From assembly GCF_900114095.1 (NCBI RefSeq), contig NZ_FORV01000002.1:744001-808000 (forward strand): a stretch of 64,000 nt of DNA. Direction: 5' to 3'. A program made the translations under genes and the position numbers. This DNA is from Sphingomonas sp. NFR04. Lineage in GTDB: Bacteria; Pseudomonadota; Alphaproteobacteria; Sphingomonadales; Sphingomonadaceae. The number at the start of each line of letters is the position of its first letter. Within the stretch, counting starts at the first letter, position 1. The notes beneath the pieces are model-generated. The model saw nothing but the letters and a program-made list of their open reading frames with translations, did no database searches and was not told the origin of the DNA. This document shows, piece after piece, positions 23,905 to 31,457 of the stretch.

Positions 23905-24682
23905 GGATTTCCGCGGCAACCCGCTCCTGCGCGGCGAGATCGTCGTCCCCGGCGACGTCGATGCGATCGGACCAGAGGATCTGGCCCCAGCGGTTGGACA
24001 GTTCCACCGCGATCCGCCGCACCTCCTGCGCGCGCCGCACCGTGCCGTGCAACACGAGATCGGCCCCCGCTTCTGCCGCGACGGCGTCGAGCGAATAGCG
24101 GGTCTCGCGAAATTGGAACATGATCGCCCGCGGCACGGCGCGGAAGCGGACCGAGCCCTCCGCCGCATGGATCAGCTCGTCGGTGAGACCGGCCGCGAAC
24201 GCCCGCTCCTCGCTGCACAGCGCGGTGAACGGCAGCACCGCCAGCACCGGCGCGCGGACGACCGGCTCGGCCGGCGTCTGTGGCGCGGGCTCGGCATCGA
24301 CCCGCATGCGGAAGCACGGCGCGTAGCTGCCGGTCGGCATCGAGATGATCACCGGATCCCGGGCGCCCTGCCCGCCATAATAGGCGTCGAGCTTCCGCCG
24401 CAGCCGCCGCGCCTCGACCCGCACGGTGGAGTCGATCCGCGGATCATAGTCCACCACCCCGCCATAGAGTTCGATGCCGATCACCAGTTCCTTGAGCGTC
24501 CCGCCACGCCCCGCCAGCGCCTCTTCGACGACGAAGCGGAGGAAGGAGAAGAGCTTGCCCGACCCGGCGAACGCATGGGTGCGCAGCCGTTCCAGCTGGC
24601 CGCGCACCGCGTCCGGCGTGGGTTCGTCGATCGACGGTTCGTCGCCGGCACGGGCCGGCGCGGCAGGATCTGCCCGGCGCAT
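23867..24682 (-). CDS. Winged-helix/TolB-N-like regulatory protein, 271 aa
   Basis: The N-terminal region (SGKLFSFLRFVVEEALAGRGGTLKELVIGIELYGGVVDYDPRIDSTVRVEARRLRRKL in pieces, residues ~41-98) is the DNA-binding-like module often fused to adenylate-cyclase, TPR or TolB-N domains. The second half (VLAVLPFTAL...FAAGLTDELIHAAE...DLVLHGTVRRAQEVRRIAVELSNRWGQILWSDRID) is a TolB amino-terminal-like domain with no following TPR, so it is shorter than most relatives. ATG 24682 follows GGGGAGA. Upstream in-frame codons are excluded. It is divergent from the large STAND regulator at 24847; targets unknown. The FUSC operon is a convergent neighbour. Confidence 0.72.
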   Translation of the reverse strand: MRRADPAAPARAGDEPSIDEPTPDAVRGQLERLRTHAFAGSGKLFSFLRFVVEEALAGRGGTLKELVIGIELYGGVVDYDPRIDSTVRVEARRLRRKLDAYYGGQGARDPVIISMPTGSYAPCFRMRVDAEPAPQTPAEPVVRAPVLAVLPFTALCSEERAFAAGLTDELIHAAEGSVRFRAVPRAIMFQFRETRYSLDAVAAEAGADLVLHGTVRRAQEVRRIAVELSNRWGQILWSDRIDVAGDDDLAAQERVAAEILTRLPVAVAEAS

Positions 24683-24846
24683 ACACAGTCTCCCCAAGAT
24701 GGTGATCGGGCGGCGTCGAACATCGTTGCCGATCGCCCCCCTCTGCTCGTGGCGGATACTCCAGACCCCGACACTGCCCCACTTAACAGATGCCAAGAGC
24801 TGCTAATTCGCGCATAGGTTAGCGCTAACGGTATGTTCGGGGGGAC

Positions 24847-27636
24847 ATGGGTGAATCGCGTGCGGACAGGGCGGCCATGACGGAGCGGGTCTTGCGCTTT
24901 GGCCCGTTCGAACTTCGGCCGGAACGCGAGCAATTGCTGAACGGCGGCGTCCGCGTCGGCCTGGGTTCGCGCGCGCTCGCCATCCTCGCCTTGCTCGCCG
25001 AGCGCGCCGGCGAAGTCGTCTCCGTCCAGGAAATCAACGAGCATGTCTGGCCGAACCTGTTCGTCCAGGAGAACAACCTGCGCGTGCACATGAGCGCGAT
25101 CCGGCGTGCGCTTCGGGCGGCCGACAGCGATGTGGAGATCGTCAACGTACCCGGCCGCGGCTATCGGCTCAGCGCCGAGGTGGCCGTCGACGATGCCGGT
25201 GAAGAGAATGACGATGCCCGCGCCCTTCCGGGCTTCCGGCCGCTTCCCCTGCCCCTGCAGGTCAACCGGCTGATCGGCCGCGCGGAGAGCGTGGCGCAGG
25301 TGCTGGCCTGTATCCACCTCCACCGGCTCGTCACCATCGTCGGCGCCGGCGGCATCGGCAAGACGAGCGTCGCGCTGGCGGCGCTCGCCGGGATCGAGGG
25401 CGACACGCCCGTGTGCTTCGTCGATCTCACCAACTGCACCTCGGTCGAGCATGTCGCCGCAGCCGCCGCCGCTGCGCTGCAGAGCCCGATGGGGCGAGAC
25501 ACGACGCCGGCGGTCCTCGTCGATCGCCTCCGCGAGTCCGAGCTGATCCTGCTGCTCGACAATTGCGAACATCTGATCGGCGTGGTCGCGCATGTCGCCG
25601 ATACGGTGCTGCGCTCCTGCCCGCGGGTGAAGCTGCTGGCGACCAGCCGCGAACCGATCCGCGTGCCCGGCGAGATGCAGGTCCATCTCCAGCCCCTGCC
25701 CGTCCCCGCCGTGGCCGACAGCACGGGCATGATCGCGGACAATCCCGCCGTCGCGCTGTTCGTGGAGCGCCTGGGCGCGGCGATGGGCGGCTTCGCGATC
25801 ACGGAGGAAAATGCGCGGCAGATCGCGACGGTGTGCCGATCGCTCGACGGGCTGCCGCTCGCGCTGGAGCTGGCCGCGGCCGCAGTGCCGATGGTGGGGC
25901 TCGATGCGCTGTCCAGCGGCCTCACCGTCCGCCTGTCGCTGCTCGCCTTCGGCCGCCGCACCCTGGCGCGGCACGAGACGCTGGAGGCGATGCTCGACTG
26001 GAGCTTCGAGCTGCTGTCGCCGGCGGAACGGACCGTGCTCGGCTGCCTCGCCATGTTCCGCGCCGGGTTCGACCTTGCCGCTGCCGTGCAGGTAGCCGCG
26101 CTGGAAAGCGATGGGGAGACGCAGACCGCGCAGGCGGTGCTGCAACTGGCCGCCAAGTCGCTGCTCGTCGTCGAACCCGCGCCCCAGGGGGTGAGCTACC
26201 GCCTGCTCGAGACGACGCGGGCCTATGCGCGGCGCAAGCTCGACGCGTCCGGGCTGGCGGGCGTCATCGCACGACGCCATGCCGAATGGGTGGGCGGCGT
26301 GCTGGCGCGCGCGCAGGCGGAATGGCCGCGGCTCGAGCGGACGGTCTGGTGGGAGCGCTACGGCCCGGCGATCGACGATGTCCGCGCGGCCCTGGCCTGG
26401 TCGCTCGGCGATGCGGGCGACAAGCGCCTGGGCGTGCGGCTGACCATCGCATCGGCCCCGCTCTGGCTCGGCATGTCGCAGTTCGGCGAATATAATGCCT
26501 GGCTCGAGCGCGCGCTGGCCACCCTGGAAGCTCTGGGCGAAGCGGGCGGCGCCGAAGAGATTCAGCTGCAGAACGGCCTGTGCGTCCTCCTCTACAATGC
26601 CGAACGGCCCGGCGAAGCCTTTGTCCGCGCAGCGACGCAGGTGCTGCGGATCGGCAAGAAGATCGGGGATCCGCTGGCCCGCGCCACGGGCCTCTGGTTG
26701 CTCTCCGGCCACCGCACGATCATGGGGGATCATGAAGCCGCGCTCACCCTTGCGCAGCAGATGTTGGGCCAGGAAGGATCGCCCCTCGATCCCGAACTGC
26801 GTGCCTTTGCGCTGCGGATCATCGGAATCATGACCTTGCGGGCCGGTCGCGTGCGCGAGGCCGCGACGATCGGCGGCGATCTCGTCCGCAGCCTCACCGG
26901 GCGAGGATCCTATGGCGCTGCGCTGCGCTTCGATCATTCGACGATCACGCGCGGGAACCACGCCGTGACGCTGGCGATCCAGGGCAGGCTGGAAAGCGCA
27001 AAGGCAATGATCATGGAAGCCGTGATCGATGCCCACCGGCGTCGCAATTCCCACTCCTTCTGCTATCTCCTGAGCAGCGCCGCCTGCCCGATCGCCCTGT
27101 GGCTGGGCGACGACGAGCTCGCGCGCCATTATGCCGGCCTGCTCGCCCGCACCGCCGAGGCGAACCGCTTCAACTATATGGTCGAGCTCGCCGCCTGGTT
27201 CACGCGGATCGCCGATCTGCGGCTGGGCAAGGTGCCGCAGCTGTCGGCGCTGGAACAGCTGCGCCCGCCGCTGCCGCACGACAAGGACGTGTTCGTCACC
27301 GCCTGTGCCGCGCTGTGCGACGCCGAGGTGGTGGGGCGCGCCGAGGCCAATCCGCCGCAATGGCCGACCGCGGAAATCCTGCGCGCAGACGGCGAAGCCA
27401 AGCGGCGCGCGGGTGATCTGGCGGGGGCGCAGCGCCGCTTCGAGCAGGCGCTGGCGCTCGCCCAGGAACAGGGTGCGGGGCTATGGGCGTTGCGCGCGGC
27501 GACCTCGCTCGCTCGCCTCTCCGGACCGAGGGCCGCACACGCGATCCTGGCGCCGGTGCTCGCCACCATCGAAGGCGATGACGAGATCGCCGACGTCCGC
27601 GCCGCCCGCGCCCTGCTGCCCAGCATGGCCGACTAA
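24847..27636 (+). CDS. STAND-type ATPase with OmpR-like winged helix (929 aa)
   Basis: Cytoplasmic transcription regulator of the signal-transducing NTPase kind. Residues ~12-110 are an OmpR/PhoB-type winged helix (RFGPFELRPEREQLL...EINEHVWPNLFVQENNLRVHMSAIRRAL...GRGYRL). The ATPase follows, with Walker A GAGGIGKTS (~166-174), Walker B ELILLLDNCEH (~232-242) and a sensor TSREPIRVPGE. The last ~400 residues are helical, TPR-like repeats that probably sense a ligand or partner. This arrangement matches the ATP-binding winged-helix regulators common in actinobacteria and proteobacteria. GGGGGGAC precedes ATG 24847. It is divergent from another winged-helix gene; no terminator or operon partner is visible. 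Ligand and targets unknown. Confidence 0.85.
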   Translation: MGESRADRAAMTERVLRFGPFELRPEREQLLNGGVRVGLGSRALAILALLAERAGEVVSVQEINEHVWPNLFVQENNLRVHMSAIRRALRAADSDVEIVNVPGRGYRLSAEVAVDDAGEENDDARALPGFRPLPLPLQVNRLIGRAESVAQVLACIHLHRLVTIVGAGGIGKTSVALAALAGIEGDTPVCFVDLTNCTSVEHVAAAAAAALQSPMGRDTTPAVLVDRLRESELILLLDNCEHLIGVVAHVADTVLRSCPRVKLLATSREPIRVPGEMQVHLQPLPVPAVADSTGMIADNPAVALFVERLGAAMGGFAITEENARQIATVCRSLDGLPLALELAAAAVPMVGLDALSSGLTVRLSLLAFGRRTLARHETLEAMLDWSFELLSPAERTVLGCLAMFRAGFDLAAAVQVAALESDGETQTAQAVLQLAAKSLLVVEPAPQGVSYRLLETTRAYARRKLDASGLAGVIARRHAEWVGGVLARAQAEWPRLERTVWWERYGPAIDDVRAALAWSLGDAGDKRLGVRLTIASAPLWLGMSQFGEYNAWLERALATLEALGEAGGAEEIQLQNGLCVLLYNAERPGEAFVRAATQVLRIGKKIGDPLARATGLWLLSGHRTIMGDHEAALTLAQQMLGQEGSPLDPELRAFALRIIGIMTLRAGRVREAATIGGDLVRSLTGRGSYGAALRFDHSTITRGNHAVTLAIQGRLESAKAMIMEAVIDAHRRRNSHSFCYLLSSAACPIALWLGDDELARHYAGLLARTAEANRFNYMVELAAWFTRIADLRLGKVPQLSALEQLRPPLPHDKDVFVTACAALCDAEVVGRAEANPPQWPTAEILRADGEAKRRAGDLAGAQRRFEQALALAQEQGAGLWALRAATSLARLSGPRAAHAILAPVLATIEGDDEIADVRAARALLPSMAD

Positions 27637-27722
27637 CCCCTGCTCACCTCTGCCGGTGCTGCGGCCCGCCTAGTCTGGCATGTCCCTGGGACGGGAGACA
27701 GGCGCTGCTGCAGACGGACGGG

Positions 27723-28190
27723 ATGCTGGAAACTGTTCTTCGACTGATGACCACCGGCGGCGTGTTCGTCGGCATGATCGCCGTCTATGTCGGCATGCGG
27801 AACAATACCCGCCAGCTCAACGCGCAGATATTCCTGTCCTTCTCCGATCGCCTGCAGACCATCCGCCACATGCTGCGGACCGAGCTGCTGCCGATCTGGA
27901 CCGCCGAGCTGCCGCCCGAGGAAGTGGCCCGGATCCTGCCGGGGCTGCTGCAGGTGCTCCACCTGATCCTCGAGCTCTACGAGCTGCGCGAGCAAGGCTA
28001 TGTGCGGCCGCGGATGTGGCAGATCTGGTCTCGCAACATCGATCGCTTCCTCACCTGCCCGATCGTGCGCAGCCTGAACGACGAGATCCGCTTCGAATTC
28101 TCCGGGCACGACCGCTTCATCGCCTGGGTCGAGCAACGCCAGGCACTGGCGTCCTTCGAGGCACGCCCGCACCGCGGGAAGCGGTTCTGA
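27723..28190 (+). CDS. Hypothetical membrane-anchored protein, 155 aa
   Basis: One N-terminal membrane helix (LMTTGGVFVGMIAVYVGMRNN, ~8-26), then a helical cytoplasmic domain with conserved-looking blocks LNAQIFLSFSDRLQTIRHML, LHLILELYELREQGYVRPRMWQIWSRNIDRFL and FIAWVEQRQ. The pattern is like the small DUF4760-type proteins, but I am not certain. An ATG follows GACGGACGGG. It lies 86 bases after the STAND regulator, so co-transcription is possible. The 3' end overlaps the convergent dehydrogenase pseudogene, and this gene seems to be the intact one of the two. Confidence 0.62.
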   Translation: MLETVLRLMTTGGVFVGMIAVYVGMRNNTRQLNAQIFLSFSDRLQTIRHMLRTELLPIWTAELPPEEVARILPGLLQVLHLILELYELREQGYVRPRMWQIWSRNIDRFLTCPIVRSLNDEIRFEFSGHDRFIAWVEQRQALASFEARPHRGKRF

Positions 28191-29026
28191 CGATCAGGCC
28201 TCGGCTCGCGTTGAGCACCGCGATCTCCTTCGCCTCCCGGAGCTGCGCGATCGAATGGGGCAGCCCGCCATCCTCGCCGCCGAGATGCAGCGAGAGGAAA
28301 GGCCCCGAGCTGGCCAGCCGCACCCCAAGCGAGGTCGTGACGATATCGTCCAGTTCGTCGATCGTGACCAACGCCGCCGCGCACCAGCGCCACGCACTCG
28401 CGAAAGATCGCCGCCTGCAGCCGATTGACGACGAAGCCGGGCACTTCCTTGCGGATCACCCGCGTCACCTTGCCCAGCCCATCGTAGAAGGCGACCGCGC
28501 GGGCGGTGACTTCGGGGTCGGTGGTCGGGGTGGGCACCACCTCCACCAGCGGCATCCGGTGCGGCGGGTTGATCGGGTGCGCGATCAAGAGGCGGGTATG
28601 GTCTCGCATCTCGGTCTGCTGGAGCGAGGCGGGGATGCCCGCGCTGGAGCTGCACAGCAGCGCGTCGGCGGGTACGGCTCCCTCGACGACTTCCCAAACC
28701 CCCTGCTTGAAGCCCGGCCGCTCCGGACCGCATTCCTGGACGAGGAACGCGCCGGCGACGGCATGGGCATGGTCGTCGACGAAGCGGACCCGTTCCGCGA
28801 TATCGAACGGCGCGTGGCCGAGCGCCACCAGCGTGGGCAGCGCCGCGGCGATGCGGGCGTGCGCCTTGGCCTCGATATCGGGGTCGGGGTCGCTGATCAC
28901 CACGTTCAGGCCGTTGGCCGCGAACAGCGCCGCCCAGGACGCGCCGATCACGCCGCCCCCGATGATTGCCGCCGTCGTCCCCGCATAATCGCGCTTCGCT
29001 GCGTACTCGAACGGCTTTGTGGACAC
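28117..29026 (-). pseudogene. Frameshifted 3-hydroxyacyl-CoA/L-carnitine dehydrogenase-like gene
   Basis: From GTG 29026 (GGGGAGGCACC just upstream) the protein reads as an NAD-dependent dehydrogenase of the 3-hydroxyacyl-CoA/L-carnitine type: AAIIGGGVIGASWAALFAANGLNV (Rossmann GxGxxG), LVQECGPER, SSSAGIPASLQ, AHPINPPHRMPLVEVVPTP, and VPGFVVNRLQAAIFRECVALVRGG. Directly after that, one extra base (a C in the CC at 28368-28369 on the plus strand) shifts the frame. The continuation (VTIDELDDIVTTSLGVRLASSGPFLSLHLGGEDGG) is found one frame over and ends at 28117. The distal C-terminus does not look like the family and overlaps a convergent gene. Either a real pseudogene or a sequencing error. Substrate unknown. 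Confidence 0.75.
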
Positions 29027-29153
29027 GGTGCCTCCCCGCGCGGCAAGCAGATGGGATGCGCGCACCGCCCGCCGCTTGCCGCCGACGATAGGCGCAGGGG
29101 GCATGCTCCGGCGTAAGCGGGCGATAGCGGCCGTGCGATGGCCGGCTAATGGT

Positions 29154-30719
29154 TCATTCGGGCGCGGCGCCCAGCGTCCCCGTCGCCAGGGCAAGCGTCG
29201 CAGCGGCACGTAGCGCCGAGGCACGGGCGTCGCTGACCGCATTCTCTGCCGCGAGCAGCTGCTGCTGGGCGAGGCTCACCTCGGCAATGGCGCCGACACC
29301 GTTCTTGTAGGCGGCGAAGGCGGCGTCGAAGCTGGTGCGCGCGGCGCTGCGCGATTCCTCGGCGGCGGCGTTCGCCTCGAGGGCCGCGCGCAATCCATTC
29401 TCCGCGGTGACGATTTCCAGCACGGCGCGGTTGCGGGTGGCCTCCAGCTTGGCCGAGGCCCCCTCCACCCGGTCGCGCGCCTGTTCGAGCCGGGCGGCGC
29501 GCAGCCCGCCGTCGAACAGCGGCACCCGCAGCCCGACCAGCACCGAACCGCTGGTCTGCCGGGCGGAGACGTTGAGCGTCGCCGATTCCCCGCCGGTGCC
29601 CGGCAGCGTCGTCACGTCGCGGTTGCCGCGAATGTGCGAGGCGGTGCCCGAGGCGAAGATCTTGGGCTTGAAATCGGCGCGGGCGGCAAGCACGCCTTCC
29701 TCGCTCGCCTTGCGGCTGGCGAGCGCCGCAAGCATGTCCGGCCGGCGCGAGAGCGCCTTGGCCACCGCCTCCTCGGCCATGTCGGCCATCGCCGGCGCCT
29801 GCGTGCGATCGGCGGTGTCGGCGATGCGCAGCTTGGTAAAGGGCGGCAGGCCGATTGCGGTAATCAGGCGCAGCCGGGCGTCGGTCGCAGCGGCATGCGC
29901 CTGGACCGCGGCGAGGCGCAGCTGGGCGGCGGCCTGGCGGCTCTGCGCCGCTTCCATCGTCGTGCCGACGCGGCGCCGGAACCGCGCCTCGGCCGAGGCC
30001 TGGACCTGCAGCGCCAGCTCCACGGCGCGATCCGCATTGGCCGAACGCGCGCGCGCCGCGACGTCGTCGTAAAAGGCGAGCGCCACCTGATGGGTGATCT
30101 GCTGGTGCTCGGCCGTGAACGCGATGTCGGCGACCAGCGCCTGCTGGCGCGCCGCCGCGATCTGCGCCTCGCGGCCGCCGAAATCGAAGAGCAGCCATTC
30201 GAGCGAGATCGCCGCGATCGCGGTACCGCCGTTGGAATCGCGGTCCTCGCCGTTCACCCCCTTGCCGCGATAGCCGCTGCTCACCACACCGCCGCCGACG
30301 CCGGTCGCGGAGATGCGCGGCCCGTGGCTGGCGCGGACGATGCCCGGCGCCAGCGCAGCGCTACGCGCCTCGTACCAGGCGACGCGCACGCTCGGATTGG
30401 CGGCATGCGCCAGGTCCACCAGCTCGGTGAGGGTGTAGACATGGTGGGGGTCGGTATCGGGCGCGGCCGGCAGCGTCGCCAGCGCCGGGTTCTCGGGCAG
30501 CACATAGCCGCCCGTCGGTGCCGCCGCGGCCTTGCCTGCCGGCACCGGCAGGATCTCGCCGCTCGCGCCGGTCGCGGGCGTCCAGGCGCGGTCGAAGCTC
30601 TGGGGGGCAAGCCGTTCGCCGGGGCGGGTGCAGCCGCCAAGCGCAACCATCGCGAGCGGCGCGAGGCGAAACCAAAGGCGGGGGCGGCGAGCCGAAGCAG
30701 GCGAAAATCGGCGATGCAT
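29154..30719 (-). CDS. TolC-family outer-membrane efflux lipoprotein, 521 aa
   Basis: A signal peptide with lipobox ALGGC and two repeated TolC-like units of long coiled helices: VYTLTELVDLAHAANPSVRVAWYEARSAALA (N-terminal half) and KALSRRPDMLAALASRKASEEGVLAARADFKPKI (second half), followed by VGLRVPLFDGGLRAARLEQARDRVEGA. This fits the outer-membrane factor of type I or tripartite pumps. ATG 30719 is chosen because the basic n-region MHRRFSPASARRPR begins there. It lies 141 bases after ydbL in the same direction, with a hairpin between. No adaptor or pump gene is adjacent, so the partner may be the YtcA-HlyD-FUSC system or one encoded elsewhere. Confidence 0.85.
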   Translation of the reverse strand: MHRRFSPASARRPRLWFRLAPLAMVALGGCTRPGERLAPQSFDRAWTPATGASGEILPVPAGKAAAAPTGGYVLPENPALATLPAAPDTDPHHVYTLTELVDLAHAANPSVRVAWYEARSAALAPGIVRASHGPRISATGVGGGVVSSGYRGKGVNGEDRDSNGGTAIAAISLEWLLFDFGGREAQIAAARQQALVADIAFTAEHQQITHQVALAFYDDVAARARSANADRAVELALQVQASAEARFRRRVGTTMEAAQSRQAAAQLRLAAVQAHAAATDARLRLITAIGLPPFTKLRIADTADRTQAPAMADMAEEAVAKALSRRPDMLAALASRKASEEGVLAARADFKPKIFASGTASHIRGNRDVTTLPGTGGESATLNVSARQTSGSVLVGLRVPLFDGGLRAARLEQARDRVEGASAKLEATRNRAVLEIVTAENGLRAALEANAAAEESRSAARTSFDAAFAAYKNGVGAIAEVSLAQQQLLAAENAVSDARASALRAAATLALATGTLGAAPE

Positions 30720-30787
30720 GGGGTCTGCGCCCGTCCCTTCGTGCTGTTGGCGATGCGCCTGCACGAACCGGGGGCCGACCGCATGCG

Positions 30788-30812
30788 CCCCGTCCGCTTA
30801 GGCGGCACGGGG
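30788..30812. other. GC-rich hairpin between ydbL and the TolC-family gene
   Basis: CCCCGTCCGC-TTAG-GCGG(C)ACGGGG forms a 10-bp stem with one bulged C and a four-base loop in the 141-base spacer. No T run follows on either strand, so it is a pause, processing or protective hairpin rather than a textbook terminator. Confidence 0.5.
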
Positions 30813-30860
30813 CGGACGCGGGCGTAAGCGAGGGTGAGCCCCGCCGCTACGCCGCGGGAA

Positions 30861-31238
30861 TCAGAGGCAGCGCGGGTCGCGCACCGGCGCCTCGTTGCCG
30901 CGCGTCAGCCAGCGGCCGTCGGGCGCGCGATACTTCTCGCCCGGGGCGGTGCGCAGGATCAGGTTGCAGCCGGTGACGAACGCCATCTGCTCGACGGTCG
31001 AGCTCGCCGCCGCCTGCTGGGTGTACTGGCGCTTGCGCTGGATGTTGATGTTGTTGACGATCGCCTGCAGCTCGGGCGACGCCGCGCCGACGATGCCGAG
31101 ATAGCCGTCGGGCTGTTCGCCCACCTTCCCTTCCTGGCGCGCCGCCTGATAGGCGGGGTCGCGCTGGGCGAAGGCCGGGGCGATCACCCCCGCCGTAATT
31201 ACGGCTGCCATAGCGAAGGTCGAGAGCAACTGTCGCAT
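30861..31238 (-). CDS. ydbL: YdbL family periplasmic protein, 125 aa
   Basis: DUF1318/YdbL protein. The signal peptide (MRQLLSTFAMAAVITAGVIAPAFAQ) is followed by RDPAYQAARQEGKVGEQPDGYLGIVG, the family's conserved block, and then ELQAIVNNINIQRKRQYTQQAA and TGCNLI. In E. coli it is encoded with ydbH and ynbE and modulates that lipid-transport bridge. Its ATG overlaps the ynbE stop (ATGA), so the two are coupled. The C-terminal extension (APGEKYRAPDGRWLTRG...) with a last Cys is usual for alphaproteobacterial members. Confidence 0.87.
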   Translation of the reverse strand: MRQLLSTFAMAAVITAGVIAPAFAQRDPAYQAARQEGKVGEQPDGYLGIVGAASPELQAIVNNINIQRKRQYTQQAAASSTVEQMAFVTGCNLILRTAPGEKYRAPDGRWLTRGNEAPVRDPRCL

Positions 31239-31432
31239 CAGAAAATCCCCGGATTGTCCTGGATGATGGCCTTCGCCTTGTTGTCGAGGCGATAGACCAC
31301 TTCCTGGGTGATCGAAATATTGAGGTTGATCACAATCGGCTTGTCGGGCGCGTTCACCGTGACGCAGCCGCCGAGCAGCGCCAGCGGCGCGATCGCGCAG
31401 GCACCCAGCCGAAGAGACGAACCCTGTTTCAT
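31238..31432 (-). CDS. ynbE: YnbE family outer-membrane lipoprotein, 64 aa
   Basis: A small lipoprotein: signal MKQGSSLRLGACAIAPLALLGGC with lipobox LLGGC, then the family core PIVINLNISITQEVVYRLDNKAKAI. The core is thought to stack onto the C-terminal end of YdbH at the outer membrane and extend its lipid groove. ATG 31432 is chosen because the signal peptide begins there and GGAAGC precedes it; a longer in-frame reading from 31528 would overlap the ydbH 3' end. It lies 25 bases after ydbH and overlaps ydbL. Confidence 0.87.
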   Translation of the reverse strand: MKQGSSLRLGACAIAPLALLGGCVTVNAPDKPIVINLNISITQEVVYRLDNKAKAIIQDNPGIF

Positions 31433-31457
31433 GCTTCCAAGCTCATAGACATGCCTT

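Noticed and set aside
24481..27360. A 959-codon minus-strand frame opposite the STAND regulator
   Set aside because: Antisense to a regulator with intact winged helix, Walker A and Walker B; composition is junk-like.
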